From Desulfobacterales bacterium HSG2 (GTDB lineage: Bacteria > Desulfobacterota > Desulfobacteria > Desulfobacterales > 4be13): a stretch of DNA of 64,000 nucleotides. The stretch covers positions 1-64,000 of the forward strand of contig JAUCGI010000003.1 in NCBI GenBank assembly GCA_030378035.1, in the 5' to 3' direction. The position numbers were made by a program, and so were the translations under genes. Below are positions 1 to 7,668 of this stretch, in pieces. The notes beneath the pieces were generated by a model that ran no database searches, was not told the DNA's origin, and was given only the letters and a program-made list of their open reading frames with translations. The stretch's first letter is position 1. Every line of letters begins with the position of its first letter.

Positions 1-18
1 GCTGGGTCATTAAGAGTG

Positions 19-117
19 GATTCCGGGTCAGAATGGCGGGGCCAGCTTGAAGGTTAGGCAGGATTTGAGGTGACAAGGGATGTCTGAGTTGACGGCCCCG
101 CCATTCTGCCCGGAATG
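19..117. repeat. Imperfect inverted repeat upstream of the caspase gene
   Basis: The arms at 19-43 and 94-117 are reverse complements apart from one inserted base; both carry a CAGAATGGCGGGGCC core. The 50-bp spacer shows no gene. The arms could form a long hairpin. A short array of TTCAAG/TTTAAG units follows at about 131-160, just before the ribosome-binding site of the next gene. This is probably a small non-coding repeat element. Confidence 0.6.
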
Positions 118-185
118 ACAGGGTTGGGAGTTCAAGTTCAAGTTTAAGTTTAAGTTTAAGGGAAAGGGAAAGGAGATAGAGAACA

Positions 186-1832
186 ATGAATTTTTCCAAA
201 TGGATAAAAATTTCACTGACGACATTTTGTATTTCAGCGCTCTCTTTTTCGAGCGCATGGGGAGGCAGGTATGCTCTTCTCATCGGCATCGGGGCTTATC
301 TTGATCCGGGTGCCGAGTTGGAAGGGCCTCGGCATGATATTGTTGCTTTGGATCGCCTGCTGAAAACCAGGTTCGGGTTTGCTTCCGACAACATCCGAAC
401 AGTCACGGACCGCCAGGCAACGAAGGCGGGGATTCTGAATGCGCTGAGAAACCTGGGCAGGGTTACATCTCCCGGGGATTTCATCTTCCTCTACTTCAGC
501 GGGCATGGAACCAGCTACTATGATCCGGTTGCGGCAAAATGGGATATCGATCCCCACACCGGCGCGCTGGTTCCGGCGGATTTTGTCTTTAAGCGGGGCA
601 GGGTGAGGGAGATGCTGGAGACGCTCATCATCGGCAAGCGGGATATCCGGCCCATCATAGCGCAGTTGGACAGGGACCGCCGGATTCTCGCGGTCTTTGA
701 TTGCTGCTATTCCGGCTTTGCCATACGGCCTTTAAACAACTACTGCAAGGTAAAAGGGATGGAGCTGGAAGACCTGACCGCGGATGCGGAGATGGATGCG
801 GCAACTTATGAGAATTATTTCATCCGACAGCCTCCTTATCCGTATCGCAACACCGTCTTTATCTCCGCTGCCTCCCCGCTTGAAAAGGCCGTGGATATCA
901 CTCAGGAGGCCATTTATCTCGGAAAGGAGACCATTGACGGCCTCCCCCACGGCGCGCTGACCAATGCTCTGCTCCACGCGCTCCGCGGCCGGGGGGACAC
1001 CAACAATGACCGGAAAGTGACTTACCAGGAGCTTTATCAGTATGTGAAATCCGAGGTCTCGAAGGAATTTCCCCATACGCCCCAGTTGTCATCCCCCGAA
1101 GGGAGAAAGGGCATCCTGGAGCAGCCGGTATTCAAAGAAAATGTCTCCGGCAGACCTGTGCGGGAGGAGACGGACGGGACTCTCAGAATCAGACTCAGGG
1201 ATGTGGATCAGGCTTTGGCCGGGAGAATCGCCGGGATTCCGGGGGTGAGAATTGTGGAGAAAAGGTATGACATCCTGGTAAAAGGGGATAAAAAGAGGTA
1301 TGTCCTGTATCTTCCGAACGACACCATGCTCGCGGAGATTCCCCGGAAGAACCCGGACAAAGTCGCAGAGCGACTCGCGCGCCAGGTCCGTCTCAAGGAG
1401 CTGATCCGCCTCTCCTTTCCGGGCCAGACCTTCAATGTCTTCATGGACCTGATCGAGCCGAAGGGGGTACTGGTGGAGGGCGATACCATCGGGTTCACCA
1501 TCCGGGCCGAGGCGGAGAGCCATATCCTGCTGATCAACATTGACCCGGCTGGTTACATATCGGTCATCTATCCATATACCCGGGCGGAGCTTGGGAAGGT
1601 CAGGGAACTGCGCCGCCCCGAACTCGGAAGGGTGAAGCCTCCGAACTTCGGGACTGAATATCTGAAGGTGTTTGCCTTCAGAAACAGGCCCGAGGCACTG
1701 AGAAAACTCATGGGCCGGGAATTTCCGCCAGACAGTCCGCTGTTTTCCGAACTGATGCGGATGATTCAGCAAGCCGGAAGCAGTGCGACGCTTCGGGTGA
1801 AGACTTGTGCCAAGGGAGATTTGGGGAGGTAG
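186..1832 (+). CDS. Secreted caspase-fold (peptidase C14) protein with DUF4384-like C-terminal domain
   Basis: A 548-residue protein with an N-terminal signal peptide (about residues 1-26, ending SSAWG) that implies export. The caspase-like domain spans about 28-320. It shows the strand plus SGHG motif holding the catalytic histidine (H107), and FDCCYSG with the probable nucleophile C174 (DxCxSG pattern). Residues about 415-530 resemble DUF4384, a domain often joined to caspase-like proteases in environmental bacteria. The start is supported by AGGAGAT about 10 bases upstream. Substrate and role are unknown; families of this type are linked to regulated proteolysis or signalling. The end may have been altered by rearrangement, because the next sequence in another frame belongs to an unrelated membrane protein. 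Confidence 0.85.
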   Translation: MNFSKWIKISLTTFCISALSFSSAWGGRYALLIGIGAYLDPGAELEGPRHDIVALDRLLKTRFGFASDNIRTVTDRQATKAGILNALRNLGRVTSPGDFIFLYFSGHGTSYYDPVAAKWDIDPHTGALVPADFVFKRGRVREMLETLIIGKRDIRPIIAQLDRDRRILAVFDCCYSGFAIRPLNNYCKVKGMELEDLTADAEMDAATYENYFIRQPPYPYRNTVFISAASPLEKAVDITQEAIYLGKETIDGLPHGALTNALLHALRGRGDTNNDRKVTYQELYQYVKSEVSKEFPHTPQLSSPEGRKGILEQPVFKENVSGRPVREETDGTLRIRLRDVDQALAGRIAGIPGVRIVEKRYDILVKGDKKRYVLYLPNDTMLAEIPRKNPDKVAERLARQVRLKELIRLSFPGQTFNVFMDLIEPKGVLVEGDTIGFTIRAEAESHILLINIDPAGYISVIYPYTRAELGKVRELRRPELGRVKPPNFGTEYLKVFAFRNRPEALRKLMGREFPPDSPLFSELMRMIQQAGSSATLRVKTCAKGDLGR

Positions 1833-2006
1833 CCATCTACACGGATGAGGATCTGTCCTGCCTCACCCGCCTTATCGACATTTCCCGGGAGTTTGAGGCA
1901 AACCAGAAGACGAATCTGATGATATCGGTCATCCCGGGTGTGATCTGCATCGGGGGCGTGTTCCTGCTCCGTTTCGGCATATACACATCCATGCTGATCT
2001 ACTACT
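1805..2006 (+). pseudogene. C-terminal remnant of a P-type (heavy-metal) ATPase
   Basis: An open frame reads on from the 3' end of the caspase gene in a different phase. From about 1820 it encodes a stretch with EVAIYTDEDLS, RLIDISREFEANQKTN and a hydrophobic helix (VIPGVICIGGVFLL...). This pattern resembles the last cytoplasmic helix and final membrane segments of P1B-type ATPases, where residues after the hinge read A(V)..DDL..L..LI..SR. The rest of the ATPase is missing upstream, and the frame is cut at 2007 by the left end of the IS5-like element. It is a fragment with no expected function. The family assignment comes from remembered sequence patterns and is moderate at best. Confidence 0.4.
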
Positions 2007-2134
2007 TAGTATCTGTCGAATTTCTTTTTTTCATTGATTTCCATATTTTTATATGCTATTTTCCAATAATTTGTTCCGGGAGGCTCTGAGGGTCTCAGCC
2101 GGATTCCGACAATTTTTAAAAAGGAGATGACAAA

Positions 2135-3453
2135 ATGATCAGAAACACATTTGAAGATGCCTTTTCCCCGGAATGGGTTGAAAAAAACATCACAGACCCC
2201 GCCCACGAACTCGTCCTCATAAGGAAGATCATTCCGTGGGATGCGATTATTGCCCCTCTGACACAGTTTTACAGCGAAACTTCGGGAGCCGTGGGAAAGT
2301 CCCTCCGAATCATGATTGCCCTCCTGATAATTTCCCGGTTCCGCGGACTGAGCGACCGGAAAGTTGTGGAACAGGTGAAAGAAAACCGTTACATTCAGTA
2401 TTTCTGCAATGTGCCGGACGACGGCCTGGAAACCTTTCTGCATCCGTCGTCGATGCATGTCTTCAGAAAACGCATCGGGGAGGAGGGGATTGCCGTCATT
2501 GAAAACGAGGTTTTCAGAACACTTCTCCGTGCCGGCGTCATCCGGAACGACAGGGCCCTGATCGACTCGACCGCTCTTTCGGCCGACATCGCCTATCCGA
2601 ACGATGTTCATCTGATTCACAAGGCTTTCAGAAAAATGAGGGCCTTCGCGAAACTGCACGGCATTCCCCTGTGGTGGGATGACGGGGAACTGGGAAGGCT
2701 TTGGCGGAAGTTCGGCCTGGACAAGAAGATGAGCAGGGCGGAGTGGCTGGCCGTGTTCAACGCGGTCTTCATCCCCGCCCTGGAAATTTTCCGGGAAAAG
2801 GTCGGTTCGCTGAACACCTCGGGCAAACGGAAAAGGAAGGCCGTGAAACTGCTCGGCCTCCTGAATCTCCTCGAGGAGCAGACTCTGCTGAAACTTGCCG
2901 GAGAGCGTCAGATAAAGGACCGCATCGTCTCCCTCGACGACCCCGACGCCCGTCCGATCAGGAAGGGGAAGAGTCATCCGCCCTGCGAGTTCGGAACGAC
3001 GGAGCAGTTCGCCTTCAACGGGCAGGGCTTTGCGATCTCCGTTGAAATTTTTATCGGAAATCCCAATGACGCGAAGCTTTATCCGGATACTGTCCGGCTT
3101 TACATAAAAAGGATGGGTGCCCAGGAACGGTTGTCACCGACCTCGGATACCGCAGTCAGGCCAATATTGACAAAAACACGCCTGACGGGGTCGCCAACAT
3201 TTTCATGGGACGGAGCACCGATGTGGCCGGGGAGGAGCGTGACTCCTGCCGGAAGGCCCGGTCGGCAACGGAGGGATTCATCGCCGTTGCCAAAAATCTG
3301 CGGGGCTTCGGAAAAAGTCTGTGGCACGGGCTGAAGGGACACAGGATGTGGGCCCTTCTCTGTCAGGCTGCCTGGAATCTCAAAAAATTCCTTCAGCTCT
3401 GCCATGACGACAAAATCGGGGAGGAAAGCCTCATAATGCTCGGTCTTGCCTGA
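2135..3453 (+). pseudogene. IS5/DUF772-type DDE transposase, split by a -1 frameshift
   Basis: Residues 1-325 (from 2135) carry the DUF772 N-terminal domain (ITDPAHELVLIRKIIPWD...) and the first catalytic aspartate in ALIDSTALSAD. At about 3106-3110 a run of five A lies where the correct frame moves by -1. The new frame (from about 3124) supplies VVTDLGYRSQANIDK with the second aspartate, then KARSATEGFIAVAKNLRG with the catalytic glutamate, and ends at 3453. Neither frame alone has a full DDE triad. Either this is a frameshift mutation or a programmed -1 shift on A-AAA-AGG; IS elements often use such shifts, but usually between two shorter ORFs. The start at 2135 has AAAGGAGATG upstream. Confidence 0.8.
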
Positions 3454-3597
3454 TCTGACAGGCTTTTCCGAAAATTCGCCCCTCCTCCGGTCCGGAACCG
3501 GGTGTTCCGAAGAGAGGAGAACTGTGTCCGGAAAACCGGATTTCCGACATATTTTTCCCCGATATTCTTTAAAAAGCATTTTAAACCCCTTAAATCA

Positions 3598-3983
3598 AAA
3601 ATTTTGTATTGCCACAATACTCAGTTGGATCCTGTCATATCAAGGGGTTGGGCCATACTCCGTCATGGTTTTCGAGGATGTCGTTGGAAACTGCCACCCC
3701 TGACCAAACTGTTTTTGCTACGGACAACATCCTGAATTCAAAAGGCATTTTGAACATATGTCCCGATTCTCCGACGGAGCGAAATGAGTTATCGATCACC
3801 TCGTTTTCTGACAAAGTATTGCATGAGACGCATGCAAAAAAATCCTTTGTGCAATACTTTGTCAGGAGTCAGCCATGCCATCATGAATCAGGACAGTCCG
3901 ACGTGTCCCATCCTTTTTGCGGAACAGTCATGCTAGATGAAGAGGGGAAAATCCAACTGAGTATTGTAACAATACAAAATTTT
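3598..3983. mobile_element. 386-bp nested inverted-repeat element (MITE-like)
   Basis: The ends at 3598-3630 and 3951-3983 are reverse complements at 31 of 33 positions; each contains CAATACTCAGTTGGAT and AAAATTTTGTATTG. Near the middle a second, perfect 16-bp inverted repeat (3808-3823 and 3850-3865, CTGACAAAGTATTGCA) surrounds a 26-base loop. No convincing coding sequence lies inside. It looks like a non-autonomous or decayed element lodged in the 3' part of the IS5-like element. Its transposase family is not recognisable. Confidence 0.55.
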
Positions 3984-4040
3984 CAACCCCCATGTCAGAC
4001 TGAAGGGTAATTGGTTGAATGAGAAATTCGACAGATGCTA

Positions 4041-5553
4041 CTACAGCAACTTGTAAATTCGTCCCCCCCCCCCCCTGTGCCGGAATATTTTTTGAAAAAA
4101 TTCCTTGACTTTTGCCGAGAAGCCTGTTATCTGACAGACAGATGTTTGTGTTGCATTATAAAAATGAAAAATTCCGAGGGAGGTTTCAAATGTTCGTTGA
4201 AAGCGCGACAGTGAACAGTTCCGGGGAGGTGTTCTGCGGAACTGTGACGGAAAACGGGGAGGACACGCCATTCCCCATGACGGAGAGACAGAGGGATATC
4301 CTCGAACGGATGACCCGCCGCACCACATGTGAGAAACGGCTGTGGGAAAGAGGCGGGATTATTCTTCTGCATGCGGACGGGATGCCGAAGAAACAGATTG
4401 CGAGGGAGACGGGAAATGACATAAGGACGGTGCGGAAATGGTGCGGAAGATGGGAGGAGTCCCAGCCGGGCCTGATGAGTGCTGAGGAGGCGGAGGAAAA
4501 GGAGGAAAAGGAAATCAGCCCCCGGGAATATGAGAGGAGGGTTGCGGAAGTTCTCGGAGACGCGCCGCGTCCGGGTTCTCCGCCGGAGTTCTCGCCGGAA
4601 CAGGTCGTGCACATCGTGGCGATCTCCTGCGAGGTTCTCGACGATTCCGACGAACCCGTCAGCAGCAGAAATTACGGCGACATTGCCCGGGAGGCGGTGG
4701 ACAGGGAGATAGTGGAAACGATATCGCGGGACAGTGTGGGAAGATTTCTGAGAGAGGCCCGGGTGAAGCCGCACAAAACAAGATACTGGCTGAATGCGGA
4801 CTATGAGGATGAGGAACAGTTCGGAGAAAATGTCCGGACCGTCTGCGACGCATATCAGCAGGCACCCGAGCTTTACAAACTGGGAACACACACGGTCTGC
4901 AATGATGAGAAGACGGGCATCCGGGCACTGGAGAGACGCCACGCCACGCACCCCGCCGAACCCGGGAAGCCGGAACGTGTCGAACACAGCTATGAACGGC
5001 ACGGCACGCTCTGCCTGATCGCCAACCTCGAAGTGGCCACGGGACGGATCATCGCGCCGACGATCAGTCCGACAAGGACCGAGGATGACTATGTCCGCCA
5101 TATCGAACGGACGATTGACACGGACCCCGACGCCAGGTGGATATTCATCACGGACAATCCCGACACGCACCAGTCCGAATCCCTGGTGGAACTGATCGCC
5201 CGGAAATGCGCCATTGATATCCCTCTCGGAAAAAAGGGGAGCAGCGGGATACTGAAATCGATGGGGACCCGCAGGGAGTTTCTGTCCGACACCTCGCACC
5301 GCATTCATTTCACATACACTCCGAAACACGCATCCTGGCTCAACCAGATTGAGATATGGTTCTCGTCTCTTTCCCGGCGCCTTGTAAGACGGGGAAACTT
5401 CTCCTCTCTCGAACATCTGCGACTCCGACTGGAGAAATTCATCGACTTTTTCAATGAGACCATGGCCAAGCCTTTCAAATGGACTTATACCGGCCGTCCC
5501 CTGGCAGCTTAAATTTCCTGTTCAGGGGGGGACGAATTTACAAGTTGCTGTAG
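4041..5553 (+). mobile_element. IS630-family insertion sequence, complete, TA target duplication
   Basis: The termini CTACAGCAACTTGTAAATTC at 4041 and its complement ending at 5553 form inverted repeats of about 30 bp that include C-tract and G-tract segments of unequal length (13 C on the left, 7 G on the right). TA flanks both sides (4039-4040 and 5554-5555), the hallmark target duplication of the IS630/Tc1 superfamily. One intact transposase gene fills the element. Its insertion point is the last dinucleotide of the IS5-like right terminus. Confidence 0.9.
4190..5512 (+). CDS. IS630-family transposase
   Basis: A 440-residue protein. The start at 4190 is chosen because GAGGGAGGT sits 6-14 bases upstream; an in-frame upstream ATG at 4112 lacks this. 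An N-terminal helix-turn-helix region (GMPKKQIARETGNDIRTVRKW) binds the element ends. The DDE_3 catalytic core follows: first D in NDEKTGI, second D in IFITDNPDTHQS, and E in HASWLNQIEIWFSSLSRR. The C-terminus ends just before the right inverted repeat. Length and motif order match IS630 transposases, and nothing looks broken, so the element may be active. Confidence 0.93.
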   Translation: MFVESATVNSSGEVFCGTVTENGEDTPFPMTERQRDILERMTRRTTCEKRLWERGGIILLHADGMPKKQIARETGNDIRTVRKWCGRWEESQPGLMSAEEAEEKEEKEISPREYERRVAEVLGDAPRPGSPPEFSPEQVVHIVAISCEVLDDSDEPVSSRNYGDIAREAVDREIVETISRDSVGRFLREARVKPHKTRYWLNADYEDEEQFGENVRTVCDAYQQAPELYKLGTHTVCNDEKTGIRALERRHATHPAEPGKPERVEHSYERHGTLCLIANLEVATGRIIAPTISPTRTEDDYVRHIERTIDTDPDARWIFITDNPDTHQSESLVELIARKCAIDIPLGKKGSSGILKSMGTRREFLSDTSHRIHFTYTPKHASWLNQIEIWFSSLSRRLVRRGNFSSLEHLRLRLEKFIDFFNETMAKPFKWTYTGRPLAA

Positions 5554-5605
5554 TACATTGTCGATGAGGATGCCTTGTAACTTGTAAGAACTGTAATACA
5601 CCCTC

Positions 5606-5970
5606 AAAAAGCTCGCTGGGGATTGACAAATCCCCGCCTGCATGGTTCGGATTTGCCAATCCGAGCCGGCCGGCTCCAAAAAAAATCTCAGACTCAAAAA
5701 AACTCCGTCACCCAAGCTCGCGGGGGATTGACAAATCCCCCGCCTGCATGGTTCGGATTTACCAATCCGAACCGGCCGGTTCCAAAAAAAATCTCAGTCT
5801 CAAAAAAGCTCCGTCACCCCAGGCTCGCGGGGGATTGACAAATCCCGCCCGCATGGTTCGGATTTGACAATCCGAACTGGCCGGCTCCAAAAAAATCTCA
5901 GTCTCAAAAAAGCTCCATCACCCAAGCTCGCGGGGGATTGCCGCTTGCGGGGGATTGACAAATCCTGCTG
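5606..5970. repeat. 106-bp tandem repeat array (three full copies plus a partial)
   Basis: Units begin near 5608, 5714, 5821 and 5924 (spacing 106, 107 and 103). Each contains two small palindromes, GGGGATTGACAAATCCCC-like and CGGATTTGCCAATCCG-like, followed by GGCCGGCTCC, an A-run, ATCTCAG(A/T)CTC, a second A-run and CTCCGTCACCC. The fourth unit breaks off after an internal GCTTGCGGGGGATT duplication. The palindromes keep their pairing while base substitutions differ between copies, suggesting selection on structure or recent expansion. No gene is visible between 5554 and 6153 apart from this array. Confidence 0.85.
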
Positions 5971-6153
5971 TCAAAACGGTTTTCCCCTTGACAAAACCGT
6001 CCCGTGGTATTAATGTCATATTTAAGCTTACCTGCAAGTTTAGACTTACAGGTTTCGTAGAACAGTCTCTGTTTTGCAGGTTTTGAGAATTTGCCAAAGC
6101 TGACAGATGGATCGGTCCGACCCAAGAAAAATAATTTAAGGGAGGTTACCAAA

Positions 6154-6492
6154 TTGACAAAATTCAGTGACATTCAGTTCACCCCCAGGGCAGAGTTCAG
6201 TCTGAACCGCCTGACTGACCATGAAAAGAAAGGAGTGGTCCGCTCGCTTCAGAAGGCCCGCTCAATGGGACTCACCCCGCCGACCGCCTCAAAACTGACG
6301 GGCTACGGAGATATTTATCTTATCCGTGCGGGCGAAGAACTGAGGGTAATTTTTCAGGCAGTGAAGAATATGCCAACAATTCTTGATATTGTTCGGCATG
6401 ACAAGTTGCAGTTCATATCGGATATGTTCAAAGATAGCGGGATGAAGGATTTTCAGGGTTGCGCTTTTGGCGGACACAGAACCGAGTGCTGA
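6154..6492 (+). CDS. RelE/ParE-like toxin of a type II toxin-antitoxin system
   Basis: About 112 residues. TTG at 6154 is taken as the start because GGGAGGT lies 7 bases upstream, whereas the in-frame ATG at 6091 has no such site. The fold signature is visible: FTPRAEFSLNRLTDHEKKGVVRSLQKAR (helical N-terminus), then KLTGYGDIYLIRAGEELRVIFQAV and a strand leading to DIVRHDKLQF, as in RelE/HigB-like ribosome-dependent mRNA interferases. No antitoxin is recognisable next to it: the 106-bp repeat array lies upstream and a broken TIR gene downstream. It is therefore an orphan or a solitary regulator. The residue after RHDKLQF extends further than in most family members. Confidence 0.65.
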   Translation: MTKFSDIQFTPRAEFSLNRLTDHEKKGVVRSLQKARSMGLTPPTASKLTGYGDIYLIRAGEELRVIFQAVKNMPTILDIVRHDKLQFISDMFKDSGMKDFQGCAFGGHRTEC

Positions 6493-6588
6493 AAAGAAAT
6501 TTCAGCGCCAGGTATGTCAGATAAAATAACAGGCTGCCTCAGCCTTCAGCTCTGACATTGATGTCAGGGCTTGCCAACGGAGGTAAAA

Positions 6589-7116
6589 ATGAAATCTTGC
6601 GACTATCTGTATGATGTTCTGATCAGCCATGCGGATGCTGATGCGGAATTTGCCCGGGAAATAGCGGAATATCTCCGAAGTTCGGGCATAAAAGTCTGGT
6701 TTGCCCCGTGGGAGACCGTGCCCGGTGATCATATTCCCACCCGTCTGAGCAAAGGAATGAAGGAGTCCCGCCGGATGGCCGCGGTATGGAGCGAAAGGTA
6801 TTTCCGTGACAGGGGACTACAGTCCCTGGCAGAATCCTTCGTCCGGAAGCGTTCCGGGGGAGGATCGTCCCTTGGTCCCGCTTCTGGCAGAGGACTGCGC
6901 GATTGATCCCGCGTTCAAAGACCTCGTGTTTGTCGATTTTCGCAGGGATGAGGATTTTGAATCAGGGTCAGCCGGCTTTCGGAATCCCTGCACAGTTCCG
7001 GATCTCACAGTGGTATCCCGTGGGAATTTTTTGGCGCGTTCAGAAATGACCCGAGCTGGGGAGAGTTGTTTGATGAAATTGAAAGAAGACGGAATACGGA
7101 GATTATTGAACAGTAA
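6589..7116 (+). pseudogene. TIR-domain protein, broken by two compensating frameshifts
   Basis: The start at 6589 has GGAGGT 5 bases upstream. The first frame encodes a clear TIR fold: YDVLISHADAD, FAREIAEYLRSSGIKVWFAPWE and SRRMAAVWSERYF. At the GGGGG run near 6857-6861 the coding phase moves by +1 and continues as EDRPLVPLLAEDC...FKDLVFVDFRRDEDF. It returns to the first frame before NDPSWGELFDEIERRRNTEIIEQ and stops at 7114-7116. TIR proteins act in NAD-consuming abortive infection or in signalling. Because both shifts are needed for a full product, this copy is most likely dead unless the homopolymer is a sequencing error. Confidence 0.75.
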
Positions 7117-7223
7117 AATTATGCATCTGCCTGATTCCAACATATTAGGCCTCCGGCTGCCGGCGCGGATGCTTGAACAACTTAAATAAAATTATGTATC
7201 TGCTTGATTCCAACATATTAAGG
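7114..7223 (+). repeat. Direct duplication of the vapC 5' end
   Basis: A 36-bp stretch at 7114-7149 (AAAATTATGCATCTGCCTGA and onward) recurs with few changes at 7187-7223, 73 bp downstream. The second copy is the start of the PIN-domain gene. The first copy is a dead-end start codon followed by an early stop. It may reflect local slippage or the scar of an earlier rearrangement. Confidence 0.7.
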
Positions 7224-7620
7224 CATTTCGGAGAAGGGCATGAAAATCTCCGTCTCCATCTGCAACGAAGAGAGGGCGCAGAAATTGCCTTGCCCTCGGT
7301 TGTTGTCGCGGAGATGTTGCGGGGTCGGAGTGAGTTCGCTCTGAAAGCCTCCCCCTCAGAGGCTCCCCGGACTCACAGATTTTTGCAGGAAGCTCTGGAC
7401 ATTTTGAGCAAATTCAACATGCTGCTTTTTGACGAAAAATCCGCGCAGAAACTGGAATATCTGAGGCGAAAACACAAAGCCCGCAAAAATTACGCGGATA
7501 TGATGATCTCCACGATGGCTCTGGCCGGAAAGCATATCGTGGTTACCCTGGAACATAAAGGATTTTAAAAAGTTTCTGCCCAAAAACCAACTCGCAAACT
7601 GGGTGGATGAAGCACCCTGA
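7194..7620 (+). pseudogene. VapC-like PIN-domain toxin, frameshifted near its C-terminus
   Basis: The N-terminus MYLLDSNILRHF holds the first PIN aspartate. VVVAEMLRG holds the conserved glutamate and YADMMISTMALAG a further acidic residue, so the metal-binding site of a VapC-type RNase is present. At about 7549-7552 (ACCCTGGAAC) the frame breaks: the uninterrupted frame ends as VVTLEHKGF at 7568, whereas the neighbouring frame gives the expected family ending NIKDFKKFLPKNQLANWVDE and stops at 7620. No VapB antitoxin is visible upstream; the preceding DNA is the broken TIR gene. Either it is inactivated or the final few residues are dispensable. Confidence 0.75.
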
Positions 7621-7668
7621 TTGCGAGGAAAGAAATGTATCCGAAGCTATCCGGATAATCTTTATACC

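Larger units (their letters stand above)
2007..4040 (+). mobile_element. IS5-like insertion element (about 2.0 kb) with terminal inverted repeats
   Basis: The ends at 2007-2024 (TAGTATCTGTCGAATTTC) and 4023-4040 (GAAATTCGACAGATGCTA) are reverse complements at 17 of 18 positions. Between them lie a DUF772-type transposase gene (2135-3453) and a separate 386-bp inverted-repeat element (3598-3983). The left end truncates the ATPase remnant. The right end is abutted by an IS630 element that inserted at the terminal TA, so any target duplication can no longer be recognised. The element is longer than a typical IS5 member because of the nested insertion. Confidence 0.65.

Noticed and set aside
5606-5970. 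CRISPR-like array
   Set aside because: Units are about 106 bp and contiguous, with no unique spacers of constant length, and no cas gene is in the window.
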